Positions 35,121 through 46,152 of a stretch of DNA of 64,000 nucleotides are shown piece after piece. The position numbers and the translations under genes were made by a program. The DNA comes from Welwitschia mirabilis (Eukaryota > Gnetophyta > Gnetopsida > Welwitschiales), in the NCBI GenBank assembly GCA_051453625.1, contig JBOZIK010000001.1, positions 242,094,655-242,158,654 of the forward strand, in the 5' to 3' direction. Under the pieces are notes generated by a model. It was not told where the DNA came from. It was given only the letters and a program-made list of their open reading frames with translations, and ran no database searches. Within the stretch, counting starts at the first letter, position 1. The number at the start of each line of letters is the position of its first letter.

Positions 35121-35268
35121 TTGAATAAAAGATTAAGCCTATTGTTTTTTATAGCATTGTACACTTGAGGAAATATGATTAATGCTTGATGAATCAACCA
35201 TGTTTGATGGTCCACTCAAAGTAGAAAACTTGAGAGCTTTTTATGATGATCAACTTAACTATGGACAT

Positions 35269-35368
35269 NNNNNNNNNNNNNNNNNNNNNNNNNNNNNNNN
35301 NNNNNNNNNNNNNNNNNNNNNNNNNNNNNNNNNNNNNNNNNNNNNNNNNNNNNNNNNNNNNNNNNNNN
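35269..35368. other. Assembly gap (100 N) with duplicated flanks
   Basis: The 68 bases 35201-35268 recur at 35369-35436 with two mismatches. Contig ends overlap and were not merged; the two mismatches suggest two alleles, two repeat copies or sequencing errors. The apparent 100-codon ORF across the gap (35182-35484) is real coding relic on both sides (a linker between protease and RT) but counts the same stretch twice. Confidence 0.8.
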
Positions 35369-35819
35369 TGTTTGATGGTCAACTCAAAGTAGAAAACTTT
35401 AGAGCTTTTTATGATGATCAACTTAACTATGGACATCTAGAAATTGAATATTTTAATCAAGAAATAGAAAAACTAAAACTATAAACTGTGTAAAAGTTAA
35501 AAATCTAATACAACTAAGATTTTTTATTTTAAGAGAGAGTTTCCACTACTACCATCTAGACAACAAATAGGGATGATAGTCAATTTTGAAAAAAATTTAA
35601 TAGAAAACAAAATTTAAATTTAAATCTAAAACCTCTATTCAATGAACTAAAATATATCTTTTTGTGTGATGATCAAAGTAAACCTATGATAATGAACAAA
35701 ATCTTTTTCCTTAATAAGAGTTGATTTTAATCTCACTTTGAAAATCTAAGGTTAATGAATTTTCTTAGTTCGATAAAGATTTAAAATCTACCTTGAGGAT
35801 AATGTAAAATCTATTAGGC

Positions 35820-36430
35820 AACCCTAATGCAGATCAAATCTAGACCTTAAACAAGTCATAAAAGATGAAATCATTAAAATAATGAATGTAAGGATTATTT
35901 ATGCCATAGCTGATAGTGAGTAGGTTATTTCTTTGATAGTATTAACTAAGAAATATGGGAAGTAAAAAATGTGTATTGATTTTAGAAAATTAAATGAAGT
36001 AACCAAGAAAGACCATTGTTCTTCACCTTTTCTCAATTAGATACTTGATAGAATCTAAGAACATGCTTTTTATTACTTTCTTAATGGATAAAATGATTAT
36101 AATCTAGTTCATATTACCAGTTAGGATGAAGATAAACTACTATTACTTTACCTTTTAGAACTTTTACTTTTAGACATATGCCTTTTGAACTTTGTAATGC
36201 TCTTAGTAGTTTTTAATGCGTAATGATGGGTATTTTTTCTAATAAGTTAAAGGATTCAATAGAAATTTTTATGAATGACTTCTTAATCTATGATGAAAAT
36301 TTTAAATAAATCTTTAAAAGGTTAGAGAAAAATCTTAATAGACGCATTACTAGTGGCCTACATTTGAATTAGAAGAAAAGTTTCTTTTTAGTTGATAGTA
36401 AAATTGTCTTAGATTACTAAATTTCTAATA
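35820..36430 (+). pseudogene. Gypsy reverse transcriptase relic
   Basis: It opens with VIKDEIIKIMNVRIIYAI (motif K-E-I-x-K-L-L-x-A-G-I-I-Y). CIDFRKLNEVTKKDH (about 35958-36015) corresponds to the family's C-I-D-Y-R-x-L-N-x-x-T-x-K-D. Then MPFELCNAL-like pieces follow (about 36176). The active site reads FMNDFLIYDENF at 36268-36303, with the first catalytic Asp of MDD changed to Asn (AAT at 36274). The enzyme would copy element RNA into DNA. Frameshifts separate the parts. Confidence 0.85.
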
Positions 36431-36639
36431 AATCGATTGAGATAGACCCAGAAAAAGTTAGTATCATTAAAAACCTGACTCCTTCAATAAATATAAAATA
36501 AGTTTGATTCTTCCTTAGTTATTGTGATTTTTATCATCATTTCATTTCAGATTATGCTTAAATTTTTAAATCCCTTCATCCATTACTTGAAAAAGAATCT
36601 AAATTTAATTAGAACAAATCTTGTTAGCTTGATTTTAAA

Positions 36640-37050
36640 TCATTTAAAGATAAAATATATTCTACACCTATTGTAATGAGACCTAATTGGAATAAATATT
36701 TTAAGTTAATTTTTGATGCTAGTAACATTGTCATTGGTGGGATGCTTGGATAAAAATATAAAAATGATTTTAAGGTTATATATTATAATAGTAGAAATTT
36801 ATCTAAAACTAAAATAAATTATACTACTATAAAAAAATGAATTAGAGATTGTCTTTTACCTTGATACACTTAGATATTATCTTTTAGCTTTCATATGAAT
36901 GTTTATACTGATCATACAGTGATTAAATACCTTATGACTAAGAAAGATTATAGTGCTAGATTTATTAAATAGATCCTCCTCATGCAAGAATTTAATTTAA
37001 TCATGATTGATAAATTAGGAAAGTATAATAGTATAGTAGATGATTTGTAA
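36640..37050 (+). pseudogene. Gypsy RNase H relic
   Basis: LIFDASNIVIGGMLG (about 36705-36750) matches the RNase H start (C-D-A-S-x-x-A-x-G-A-V-L-G). VYTDHTVIKYLM (36902-36937) matches V-Y-T-D-H-x-A-L-R-Y-L, keeping its Asp. LLMQEFNLIMIDKLG (about 36976-37017) matches L-L-Q-E-F-D-x-x-I-x-D-K-K-G. The same region, about three quarters identical by eye, recurs at 61900-62250 in a second copy. Stops interrupt it. Confidence 0.85.
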
Positions 37051-37289
37051 CATTTTTCTTTCTCTCTTAATGATCTTATGATTAATGGTTTTTTCCCAGA
37101 TGAATAACTTTTTGTTATATCTTTCACTCATTCTTCTTCTTCTTACTTTGTTACTATAAAAACACCATGACACTAAACTTATACTTAAAAAAAATCCTTT
37201 CTCCATAGAATAGGTGATTATAAATGGATATAGCCATATCTTTATCATAGGTGCAAAGACCAAATCATAAAAAAAGTATTCCTAAATGG

Positions 37290-38342
37290 GGGAAATCTAA
37301 CATCCTTCATGTTTGTCATGGTGGTGTTTGTGAAGGTTATTTTAGTGGATAGTAAACAACTATGAAAATCCTTCACTCTCATTTTTATTGGCCTACTATT
37401 TTTAAGGATTCCATTGATTTTGCTATAAGATGTAATGCTTGTTAATGTTATGGTAATCTTATTTGTTCTTAAGAAATGCCCCTTAAACCTATTATTAAAT
37501 GTGAACCTTTTAATTATTGGGGAATTAATCTTATAGGCCTTATTAAACCACCTATATTTTAGTGATTCTTGATTATGTTACTAAATGGGTTGAAGTTATT
37601 CTTGCTTCTTTGAATAATGCTCAAACTATTCATACTTTTTTTAGAACTCATATTTTTCCACATTTTGGTTTTTCTAGGATTATTATTAGTAATTAAAAAA
37701 CTCATTTTATTAATTAATTTTTTAGGAAACTTATTTTATCCATTGGAATAAAACATAAAGTAGCTTATTCTTATCATCTGTAAACCAATGGTCAAGCTAA
37801 AAAATGCAAATAGAGAAATTAATAAAATGCTACAAAAAGTTATCTCTATTGGACTTATTATAGTACTTGGTGTAATTATTTTTGTTTTTCACCCTATAAA
37901 ATTATATACAAAAAATTTTGCGTTTTACCTGTTGATGTGTGTTATAACTCTTATTTTTCTTCTCATCTACTTAATCTTATAGACCTTCATGAGAATATTA
38001 AACATATATTAAACCAACTTAATCACTTAGATAAAAAACGTACTCATGCTATACATTGTTAATTAATTTACAAAGCCAATTAAGTTTTTCTTTTATATAA
38101 TACTAAAGTCCATTTTTTGCATAACACGTTGACCTCTAAATGGTTAGGTTATTATCTTATAAATAAAGTACATTCTAATGGATCTATTAAGATTTATAAC
38201 TTAGTAACTAAGGAGATTTATAAAGTTAATGAACAAAGGTTAAAAATATATGAAAATTCTTTTGGTGTAATTATGAACATGGTTAAAGCAATTGTTTTGG
38301 ACGTTTCCCTTAGTAAGGAGGATTTCCATTCTATCATTGTCT
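37290..38342 (+). pseudogene. Gypsy integrase relic (zinc finger, core, C-terminal domain)
   Basis: The HHCC finger is visible as CHGGVCEGYF (37315-37344), then HSHFYWPTIF and CNAC (37431-37442). In the core, FNYWGINLIG (37508-37537) replaces family F-x-x-W-G-x-D-x-x-G, so the first Asp is Asn. IISN-x-KTHFIN (37679-37710) replaces S-D-x-G-T-H-F, so the second Asp is Asn. The Glu position near NGQAKKC (37785) reads Lys. All three catalytic residues have thus changed by G-to-A type mutation. The C-terminal part (38117-38342) is a clean 75-codon stretch: SKWLGYYLINKV, then YKVNEQRLKIYEN. No chromodomain follows. It cannot function. Confidence 0.85.
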
Positions 38343-39785
38343 AAGCTCTCTCTTAGCTTATCCCTTTGGTGGATGTTATGATCTAAGTTGATCATCTTTT
38401 AAGCTTGACTTATGAGCTTGCTTTATGAAGTTTCCATGATTAGTATTCATAGTTTGGCATTATATAGTAATAAAATTAAATTCATCTAATCTTAAGACAT
38501 TCCCATATCTATGAATTTTACTTTGAAGAAAGATGTCTTAGTTCTTCTGCTCTTTTTTAATGGTATGAGATTTATGATTATTTGGGTGTGTTATTTTCTA
38601 TCTTTTATCTTACTTATTAACTTACATCTTTTTGAGTGTGTAATCATGTAGGAATTATTTTAAAAAAGGAGAAAATAATAACCATGATCTATTGTATATG
38701 TGCTAAAAAAAATATATGATTACCATGATGTCCTACCACACTTAAGTAAACTTTTTGAAAAGAAATCTTTGGTAGTATTGATAGTTGTGGAAACTCCACT
38801 AGGAAATCAATTGGTCATGCTTCATGAGTTCTTACTTTTCTGACTATAGCTGCACTTCCCTCATTATGAAAAAATAGTAATTAAACTTTAAAGCTATGGG
38901 ATAAATGGTGTTCATGGTATCATCAAAGGCATTACTTATTTTCTAAACTCTTAGTATTTCTACATGATCGTTTTACTTTTGAGAATTTTGATGTGTTTTG
39001 ATGTGTGAGTAGGTGAGTTTATTTCTATGTATCTTTTGATATTATCATTTATTATTCTTAGCATTTAATCATAGGTATCTTTATAATCACTGCCTTATCG
39101 AATGGAACTTTATGAAGTTAATATGTTTTATTATCCATTTTCACTTAGATGTCTTTATGATGTTTTCCAGGTGAGTCTGCTAAGTTAGAATTTATGGTAG
39201 GTAAGCTATCTTATACTTGTTTATTATGTTCATTTTCATTTTACTTCTTTTTTGGTTTTTCAGTTTGTGATTCAAAATCATTTTTGTACTTTTTAATCCT
39301 TACCTAGGACCTTATCATTCAGTAGTATCCTTGTTATTATTCATGACATCTGTTTCAATAATAGTTTACTTTCTTTTAGCATTTTAATTAGATAAACATA
39401 TCTTATTATTCATGATTTTTATGAATTTCCTTTGGGACTTTTGGAGTTCTATATATTTTTAGGATTATTTATTAGTTTATACACAATTATTCAAATTTTG
39501 CTTAATATANNNNNNNNNNNNNNNNTTCTTCATCATTTCCTATTCTCTTAAGATACAATCGTGCCTCTAGTCCCTGCGAACATGTTAGAACTTATCCCTA
39601 TAAAATTTATCCACCAAATTTCCAGATTTTTGTAAATTTTCAAAAATGAGGTATGTTTTTCTCTTCCTCGTTTTTTTAAAATTTTTTCTCCCATTTAATA
39701 ATCTTTCAATGCATAGTTTCCACGTATATTATTCAATTTTTCAAGATCTTTAATTAGGAACTTAAAGATCTGATTTTTTCCTTGT
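38343..39785. other. 3' flank of the gypsy element, no gene
   Basis: The pol frame ends at a stop at 38342. What follows has no coding signal and a strongly T-rich plus strand. It may be the 3' untranslated region and LTR, but I find no second copy upstream. A 16-N gap lies at 39510-39525. Confidence 0.4.
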
Positions 39786-40562
39786 NNNNNNNNNNNNNNN
39801 NNNNNNNNNNNNNNNNNNNNNNNNNNNNNNNNNNNNNNNNNNNNNNNNNNNNNNNNNNNNNNNNNNNNNNNNNNNNNNNNNNNNNNNNNNNNNNNNNNNN
39901 NNNNNNNNNNNNNNNNNNNNNNNNNNNNNNNNNNNNNNNNNNNNNNNNNNNNNNNNNNNNNNNNNNNNNNNNNNNNNNNNNNNNNNNNNNNNNNNNNNNN
40001 NNNNNNNNNNNNNNNNNNNNNNNNNNNNNNNNNNNNNNNNNNNNNNNNNNNNNNNNNNNNNNNNNNNNNNNNNNNNNNNNNNNNNNNNNNNNNNNNNNNN
40101 NNNNNNNNNNNNNNNNNNNNNNNNNNNNNNNNNNNNNNNNNNNNNNNNNNNNNNNNNNNNNNNNNNNNNNNNNNNNNNNNNNNNNNNNNNNNNNNNNNNN
40201 NNNNNNNNNNNNNNNNNNNNNNNNNNNNNNNNNNNNNNNNNNNNNNNNNNNNNNNNNNNNNNNNNNNNNNNNNNNNNNNNNNNNNNNNNNNNNNNNNNNN
40301 NNNNNNNNNNNNNNNNNNNNNNNNNNNNNNNNNNNNNNNNNNNNNNNNNNNNNNNNNNNNNNNNNNNNNNNNNNNNNNNNNNNNNNNNNNNNNNNNNNNN
40401 NNNNNNNNNNNNNNNNNNNNNNNNNNNNNNNNNNNNNNNNNNNNNNNNNNNNNNNNNNNNNNNNNNNNNNNNNNNNNNNNNNNNNNNNNNNNNNNNNNNN
40501 NNNNNNNNNNNNNNNNNNNNNNNNNNNNNNNNNNNNNNNNNNNNNNNNNNNNNNNNNNNNNN
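39786..40562. other. Assembly gap (777 N) next to a 21-bp satellite
   Basis: The largest gap in the window. The sequence restarts inside a 21-bp tandem repeat, so the missing part is likely more of that array, collapsed by the assembler. Confidence 0.6.
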
Positions 40563-40649
40563 ATTAGTACGATGTGCTATATGATTAGCACAATGTGCTC
40601 TATGATCATTATGGAATGCTATATGATTAGTACGATGTACTCTATGATT
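40563..40649. repeat. 21-bp tandem repeat (four units)
   Basis: Four consecutive 21-mers like ATTAGTACGATGTGCTATATG start at 40563, 40584, 40605 and 40626, followed by the first bases of a fifth. The units differ by up to seven bases. The array abuts the gap on its left. Confidence 0.9.
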
Positions 40650-41270
40650 CTATCAAATTAGATTTTTCATCTTAAGAATCTAAGACAATGACCTTATATG
40701 ATTCCTTAAAGAGCTTAACTTTTGCAAGAAATATAAATATATAAATAACACCTTATAATTATATACCCTTGGAAACAATCAAATTTTTAACGATTTATTC
40801 ATTATAAATTATGTGATCACATATCCTTAAAGTAAAAACCCATATTCATAACTTATAAACCTTGTCTATTGATAATAAAGAAAGAAAATAAACTTAACTA
40901 TATACTTTAAGATATAAATAAGGACCAACCATCGCATAATGAAAATTGTGTTCTTCTTAAGATCATAAGAATATTTCTAATTTAACTTTGAATAATATCT
41001 ATCCTATTTTCAAATGTAATCTCATAAAAATTTCTCTTTCTTTTAGATGCCTCATTGTTATTAGTTAAACCTTCAGGCTAGGTCAGTTGCACTAAGTAAT
41101 CAACATCAATAGAATTTACAAGACAGTCATCAACCTAACAATAGAAATCAACTCTCATTCAATGTTAATCTAGAAGCATTAATAAATACCTTTATGTAGT
41201 TCCTATCACAAGAAGTAAATAAAAGTAAAAATCCATAAGTAAATAATGGTATCAATCAACCTAAGGAAGT
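40650..41270. other. AT-rich DNA, no gene
   Basis: No open frame or terminal repeat. It could be the leader of the gag relic that follows. Confidence 0.4.
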
Positions 41271-41279
41271 GGGTATGAC

Positions 41280-42060
41280 AAAATTAATTTAAATGTTTGT
41301 TAAGCTAAATCCACCAAAGTTTGTACGAGATTTAGGTTCTTTCAAAGTAAAAGCATGATTGAGTGGTGTTGAAAAGGTTATATATACTTAGGATGTGATG
41401 AACATGAAAAGGCTTCTTTAGTTATTTATATGTTATAATGAGAATCTAACATATCATGGAAAATGGAAATGATCAATTTAGGAGATCTAGAACTTCATAG
41501 AGAAAATTTAAGATCATCTTTACTGAGAGGTATATCACCAAGTTCTATGCTCACTAAAAGGTTATTAAATTCTATAATTTAAGTCAAGCCCCTAATTTAA
41601 CCATAGCATTTCATAAGTACAAATTTATAGAGTTATTAAGATATGTGCTACACACGCATCTAAATGAAGAAGCTGAAGAAAATCTCTTTATTGATAGTAT
41701 TTTTTCTTCTATGTCTACTAAAGTATCCATGTTTTAACCTAATAATGTAGAAAAGGGTATAGAAAAGGCAAAGATAGTAGAGTAAGACCAATAACGACAA
41801 CAAGAACATAAGAAAAAAATTCCTTCACAAAGACATATCCTTAAGGAAAATCAATCACAAATGTCTTGTCAAAATAAGAATTAGCATATTAACAAGAATA
41901 ATATTAGTATTAGTCATAGTAGAAATTGGAATTTTAATCAACTTAAGTAGGCTCCATTCAAAAGAAAGTAGAATACTCTAAGTCAAAGCTATGTAAATAA
42001 TCAACCTCAAATATCCAATTTCCAGCAAATTCCTAGTCAATATTAGTATCAGGACCAATA
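41280..42060 (+). pseudogene. Isolated gypsy gag relic
   Basis: Plus-strand frames read KLNPPKFVRDLGSFKVKA (about 41307-41360), LSGVEKVIYT, then KFIELLRYVLHTHLNEEAEE (about 41622-41680) and SSMSTKVSMF (about 41710-41735) with VEKGIEKAKIV after it. This is the Retrotrans_gag pattern (P-P-x-F-x-G...A-W-L-x-x-x-E-K...F-x-x-L-x-R-Y-x-P-H). The tail is Asn/Gln-rich (41880-42050) as in many plant gypsy Gag linkers. No zinc knuckle or pol follows before 42085, so it is truncated. It may belong with the 21-bp repeat and flanks as a decayed element of its own. Confidence 0.7.
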
Positions 42061-42084
42061 TAATAATACACCATATTAAATATA

Positions 42085-42240
42085 GTCTTTTAAGGTATTT
42101 TAAAATGCCTTAAAAATGCCTTAAAAGATTTTAAGACGTTTCCTCAAGAAGCATCTTAAGGGCCTATAGGATTTCAAGGCATTTCTAAGTCGTTTTAGTA
42201 ATAATTTCTTTAAAAGTCTTTTTAAGGTATTTTAATAAAA
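42085..42240. repeat. Foldback-like element with nested palindromes
   Basis: A near-perfect 24-base palindrome (TTAAGGTATTTT / AAAATGCCTTAA, 42090-42113) starts the block. The segment ATGCCTTAAAAATGCCTTAAAAG (42105-42131) is the inverse of TTTTTAAGGTATTTTAA at about 42218-42234. The motif TTAAGGYATTTT occurs several times in both directions. This could form a long hairpin and resembles a small MITE or foldback relic. No target duplication was identified. Confidence 0.5.
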
Positions 42241-43063
42241 ACTACCCTAAAAAGTGGCTCTTAGAATGTTTAGAAATTCTTCAAGAAGGCCCTTCAAACT
42301 AGCAGTAGTAGTAAAAATAAAAACTACAGTCATAGCCATACTAGCTATTATATGCATCATCCATTTTCTCTTCCTTTCTAAGGCCATTTCCCTCATTGAT
42401 TTTAGTAGATTGAATGTCATCTAATACAACATTTCATTCAAAGGCAATTCATTCAAAAGTAGAAGAACATAAAATTAAAAATTCATTAAAGGCTGAACAT
42501 CATTGCTTAGGATTTTTAAAAGTTCAATGCACTAATTTTTTATGTGTCTCAACAAATAAAGTCCTTTCTAAAAACATCATAAGGTTTTCCAAAAAGGAAA
42601 AGAATACTTCTTGACTAAATCATAGTCCTATCTCTCTCTTTTTTTGGTGAGAAATCATATTAAAGAAAGGAAATACAATAAAAGTTCTAATACTAATGGT
42701 AATATAAAGAGAAAAGAATGTGATCCTTCTATGATAAGTTCCTAATAGTTAATACATGCAGAAATAAATTCCAAATATTTCATCATTTTCAATCCATTTC
42801 CTAGAAATTGAAGGTGTAAATAACCCTCTAAAGAGGATCATCATTCTCATTAATATAAAACATTTACTCTGATTCACTTTTACATTTTCTTTAGATATTG
42901 CCCATTCTTTATAAAAGTAAATAAATTTGAGAAAAAGAAAAAATAAATTCAAAAATATAAATAGAAAATTCCATGTCAAGGGAATAATCTTAAAGAAAAT
43001 CCATGAAAACTTTTATCCATGTAATAAGAATTATCTTAAAATGAGTCTTAAGATGTTTGATTA
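42241..43063. other. No gene; short open frames only
   Basis: A 66-codon plus frame (42414-42614) and a 76-codon minus frame (42749-42979) lack any known motif and are of chance length for this composition. Confidence 0.4.
43059..43063. repeat. Possible target-site duplication (left), GATTA
   Basis: Five bases before the 5' LTR; the five after the 3' LTR (51743-51747) are GCTTA. Four of five agree, which fits an old 5-bp duplication but is not proof. Confidence 0.45.
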
Positions 43064-46000
43064 TGTCACATCTACATTTTTACTTTTCTTATAAAATTTG
43101 CAAAGTTTATGTTTAATGAAATATTTAGAAAATATTAAATTATTTGAAACCTNNNNNNNNNNNNNNNNNNNNNNNNNNNNNNNNNNNNNNNNNNNNNNNN
43201 NNNNNNNNNNNNNNNNNNNNNNNNNNNNNNNNNNNNNNNNNNNNNNNNNNNNNNNNNNNNNNNNNNNNNNNNNNNNNNNNNNNNNNNNNNNNNNNNNNNN
43301 NNNNNNNNNNNNNNNNNNNNNNNNNNNNNNNNNNNNNNNNNNNNNNNNNNNNNNNNNNNNNNNNNNNNNNNNNNNNNNNNNNNNNNNNNNNNNNNNNNNN
43401 NNNNNNNNNNNNNNNNNNNNNNNNNNNNNNNNNNNNNNNNNNNNNNNNNNNNNNNNNNNNNNNNNNNNNNNNNNNNNNNNNNNNNNNNNNNNNNNNNNNN
43501 NNNNNNNNNNNNNNNNNNNNNNNNNNNNNNNNNNNNNNNNNNNNNATACAGTCTTATTAAATTATAGTATGAGTACCTTTAATTAAATGTTTTCATACAA
43601 TTTTCAAATGCTCTTGTGGTGGAAATGATTTCTTCTATTTACTTATGTAATCTTAAGGAATTATGCTAAATTAAATGTATATTGTAGAGACATGTTGTTT
43701 ATTTTTCTTCTTCAACATTAAATGTGAAGTATTATCTTTATTATATTATTGAAAGCACCAATGGCCAGGTAATCTTTTATGACACATTTTATAACCCCCT
43801 CTTAATCATCGCTTCATGTTGTGTCCTTTCATATCCTTTTGAGTTTTATCATTTCACGCTTGTCGTCTCACTTTAAATAAAGTTCTCACTTACTCAAGTC
43901 TAGTTTTATTTTCCAAAACAATCTTATCATGAAATCTTAGAAACTTAGGAGGCTTAGGAGCTTTGAAAAACTTGGAAGGTCTTCAAATAGTGAACGTATG
44001 GGTCTGGTTCTTTATTTTATGCTTCCTTGTTGATCCTGTCTTATGCATTCTATATTAAAATTTTCATGTTTATGTATGATTTTATTCTCTTATATTTCTT
44101 TGATGGTTATTTCTTATGCATCTATTTATTGAGATCAATCTGTATGTATTTCTATAAGTCATTTGTTAAATCATATGTTTCTTGAATAAAAAAAACTTTA
44201 TGTTGATGCATATCTCATCTTCATTTACCCTTTCCTTGATCTCTTGAAGTTATCTTCTTATATGAGATGAAAATTTGTAATTAAATCCTACTGTACTCAT
44301 CTTGTTATTTACTTTTAAAGTCTTTTCAAGGTGTTATGTTGTGGTCAAACCTCCCTTAGCTTTGTGATATTATCTTGTTTGGACTTATGGTTATGGATTT
44401 TCCATAGATCACTGAATGACGTAGTGGACTTCATAGATCACCAAATGAGGCAATGAAGAGAGAATCTCATAAATCGCTAAATGAGGCAGTCAAAATATTA
44501 TATTATCACAGATCATTAAATGATACAGTGGGCTTCACAGATTACCAAACTATATATATATATATATATATATAGATATATATTATGAGTATCACAGATT
44601 GTCTAATGAGGTTGTGAGCTTTACAGATCACCAAATGAGGGAGTGAAGTTAAATATTATATGAGAACCATAGATCACCAAATAAGGTAGTGGAATTCACA
44701 GATTACAGAATGAGGAAGTAAAGTGATTGAGATATTTATTATATTTGATATTCTCATTCATAACCATGAGCTCATTATTTATGTTATATCTTGGATTTCT
44801 TGAAGTCTTGAATTGTTCTTTCTGTTTTAATCCTTAAATAATCTTACCAAACTACCTATTCTTGCCTGGGCAATACTAGGAGCTATGAGATTTTCACAGT
44901 TCTCATCCCATACATTTTTGTGACAAGTGGTAAATTTGAAGTTTAAATGTTGAGATGNNNNNNNNNNNNNNNNNNNNNNNNNNNNNNNNNNNNNNNNNNN
45001 NNNNNNNNNNNNNNNNNNNNNNNNNNNNNNNNNNNNNNNNNNNNNNNNNNNNNNNNNTCTGGAGTTTAATTGTTGAGATGGACATGAGTTTATGAAGGAT
45101 TATTGGATCCATATTAATTGAAAATCTCATTGAAAAAATTTGTAATACTTATTTGTCTCGATTAATTGGAGTTAAATGCCTGACTTTCATGAATATTTAA
45201 CATATTTTTCTATTATAATGTAAGATAAACTCCATTTACTTATTTGTATGATTTGCAAAATTATGAAGATTACTTCAAGGTTTATATTGTACTGAAAGCT
45301 AANNNNNNNNNNNNNNNNNNNNNNNNNNNNNNNNNNNNNNNNTATGTTGATATGAGATCATATTTTCTATTATTATTTGATGGAATTATATGAGAATCTT
45401 GAATCTTTAATCATGAGTTTATTCTATTGTTTGAAATGCTAATTGAAAATTGTAAATTTCTAGAATCTTTTTGGTAATTATAATTTGACATATCAATTTC
45501 ATGTTACACTTGGAATATGAAAAATTATATTAAAAATCCCTTGTCATATGGATTTTTTTTGTAAGAATATTTCTTGGATGTTATGTTTATTTATTTCTAA
45601 TAAATTCTTTTTAGTGGAAATGTGATTTTCCCTTCTTCTCTAAGGATTTAAACCCAATGTAAATGAAGCTAATTAAATCCGTTTTAAATTAATTTAATTT
45701 TATAAAGTCAAGAGTACTCTTTAATTAATTTAATGTTATAAAATTTGTTTAGAACAGAAACCTTTTTAATTTAATTTAATATGATGAAGCAGGTTTATGA
45801 GAGGAGGGAGAAAATTTATTGCAAATGAATGATTAGTGCCCATAGTGAGACTTAGGCTACCAACCGCTCCCTTCTCAATTATGATAAATATGGAATAACT
45901 AAGACGTCATGGAGGGAAGGATCACCTTAAAGAAAGTCATTAATAAAGGAAGTTATACATTTTTGAGATGGACATTATAAAGACTAAATTTTGATAAAGG

Positions 46001-46137
46001 GGAATCATGAGGATTTAATCCCTTACTAAATAAGAAATATTTATAAGTTTAGAAAAACAAATGTAGGAGTTATACCTTGTTATTAGAGTGTTAGAGCATT
46101 TTTTAAGTTTCAACTTTAGTAATTTTAGGACATTAAA
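43064..46137 (+). repeat. 5' LTR of the large-LTR element
   Basis: It is co-linear with the 3' LTR. The gap at 43153-43545 (393 N) corresponds in the 3' LTR to only about a dozen bases, so its size is wrong or it hides an insertion. The gap at 44958-45057 has a duplicated edge (AGTTTAA-TGTTGAGATG on both sides), while the 3' LTR has one copy. The gap at 45303-45342 corresponds to about 30 bases. Confidence 0.85.
44403..44732 (+). repeat. Short tandem repeats in the 5' LTR (CAGATCACCAAATGAGGCAG)
   Basis: About nine copies of a ~22-base core, CAGATCACCAAATGAGGCAG plus TG, are separated by alternating short (GGCTTCA) and long (AAGAGAGAATCTCA or AAGTTAAATATTATAT...) spacers, so the higher-order period is about 70-80 bases. 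A (TA)n tract at 44551-44573 sits inside. The same array lies in the 3' LTR at 50130-50440. Repeats of this kind upstream of the transcription start in plant LTRs can act as enhancer modules; that role is inference. Confidence 0.8.
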
Positions 46138-46140
46138 TTT

Positions 46141-46152
46141 TGATATCAGAGT
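46141..46152 (+). other. Primer-binding site, initiator-Met tRNA type
   Basis: TGATATCAGAGT equals canonical TGGTATCAGAGC with G-to-A at base 3 and C-to-T at base 12. It starts three bases after the 5' LTR. It fixes the border and the plus orientation. Confidence 0.85.

Larger units (their letters stand above)
32190..38342 (+). mobile_element. Degraded Ty3/gypsy retrotransposon, complete pol order (Athila/Tat-like)
   Basis: Plus-strand relics appear in the canonical gypsy order: Gag with zinc knuckle (32.2-33.2 kb), protease (34.7-35.1), reverse transcriptase (35.8-36.4), RNase H (36.6-37.05) and integrase (37.3-38.34). Integrase after RNase H defines Ty3/gypsy. Wording of several motifs (VTKWVE, GRDFW in protease, SKWLGYYLINKV...VNEQRLKIYE at the integrase C-terminus, no chromodomain visible) suggests the Athila/Tat group. 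Two gaps inside (33237-33835, 35269-35368) carry duplicated edges and probably hide no sequence. Almost every conserved Trp/Gln is a stop. LTRs were not recognised. Confidence 0.85.

Noticed and set aside
30291-40600. LTR pair for the gypsy at 32.2-38.3 kb
   Set aside because: I could not match any segment of 30.3-32.1 kb with 38.3-40.6 kb beyond short AT-rich words; the gaps may hide the borders.
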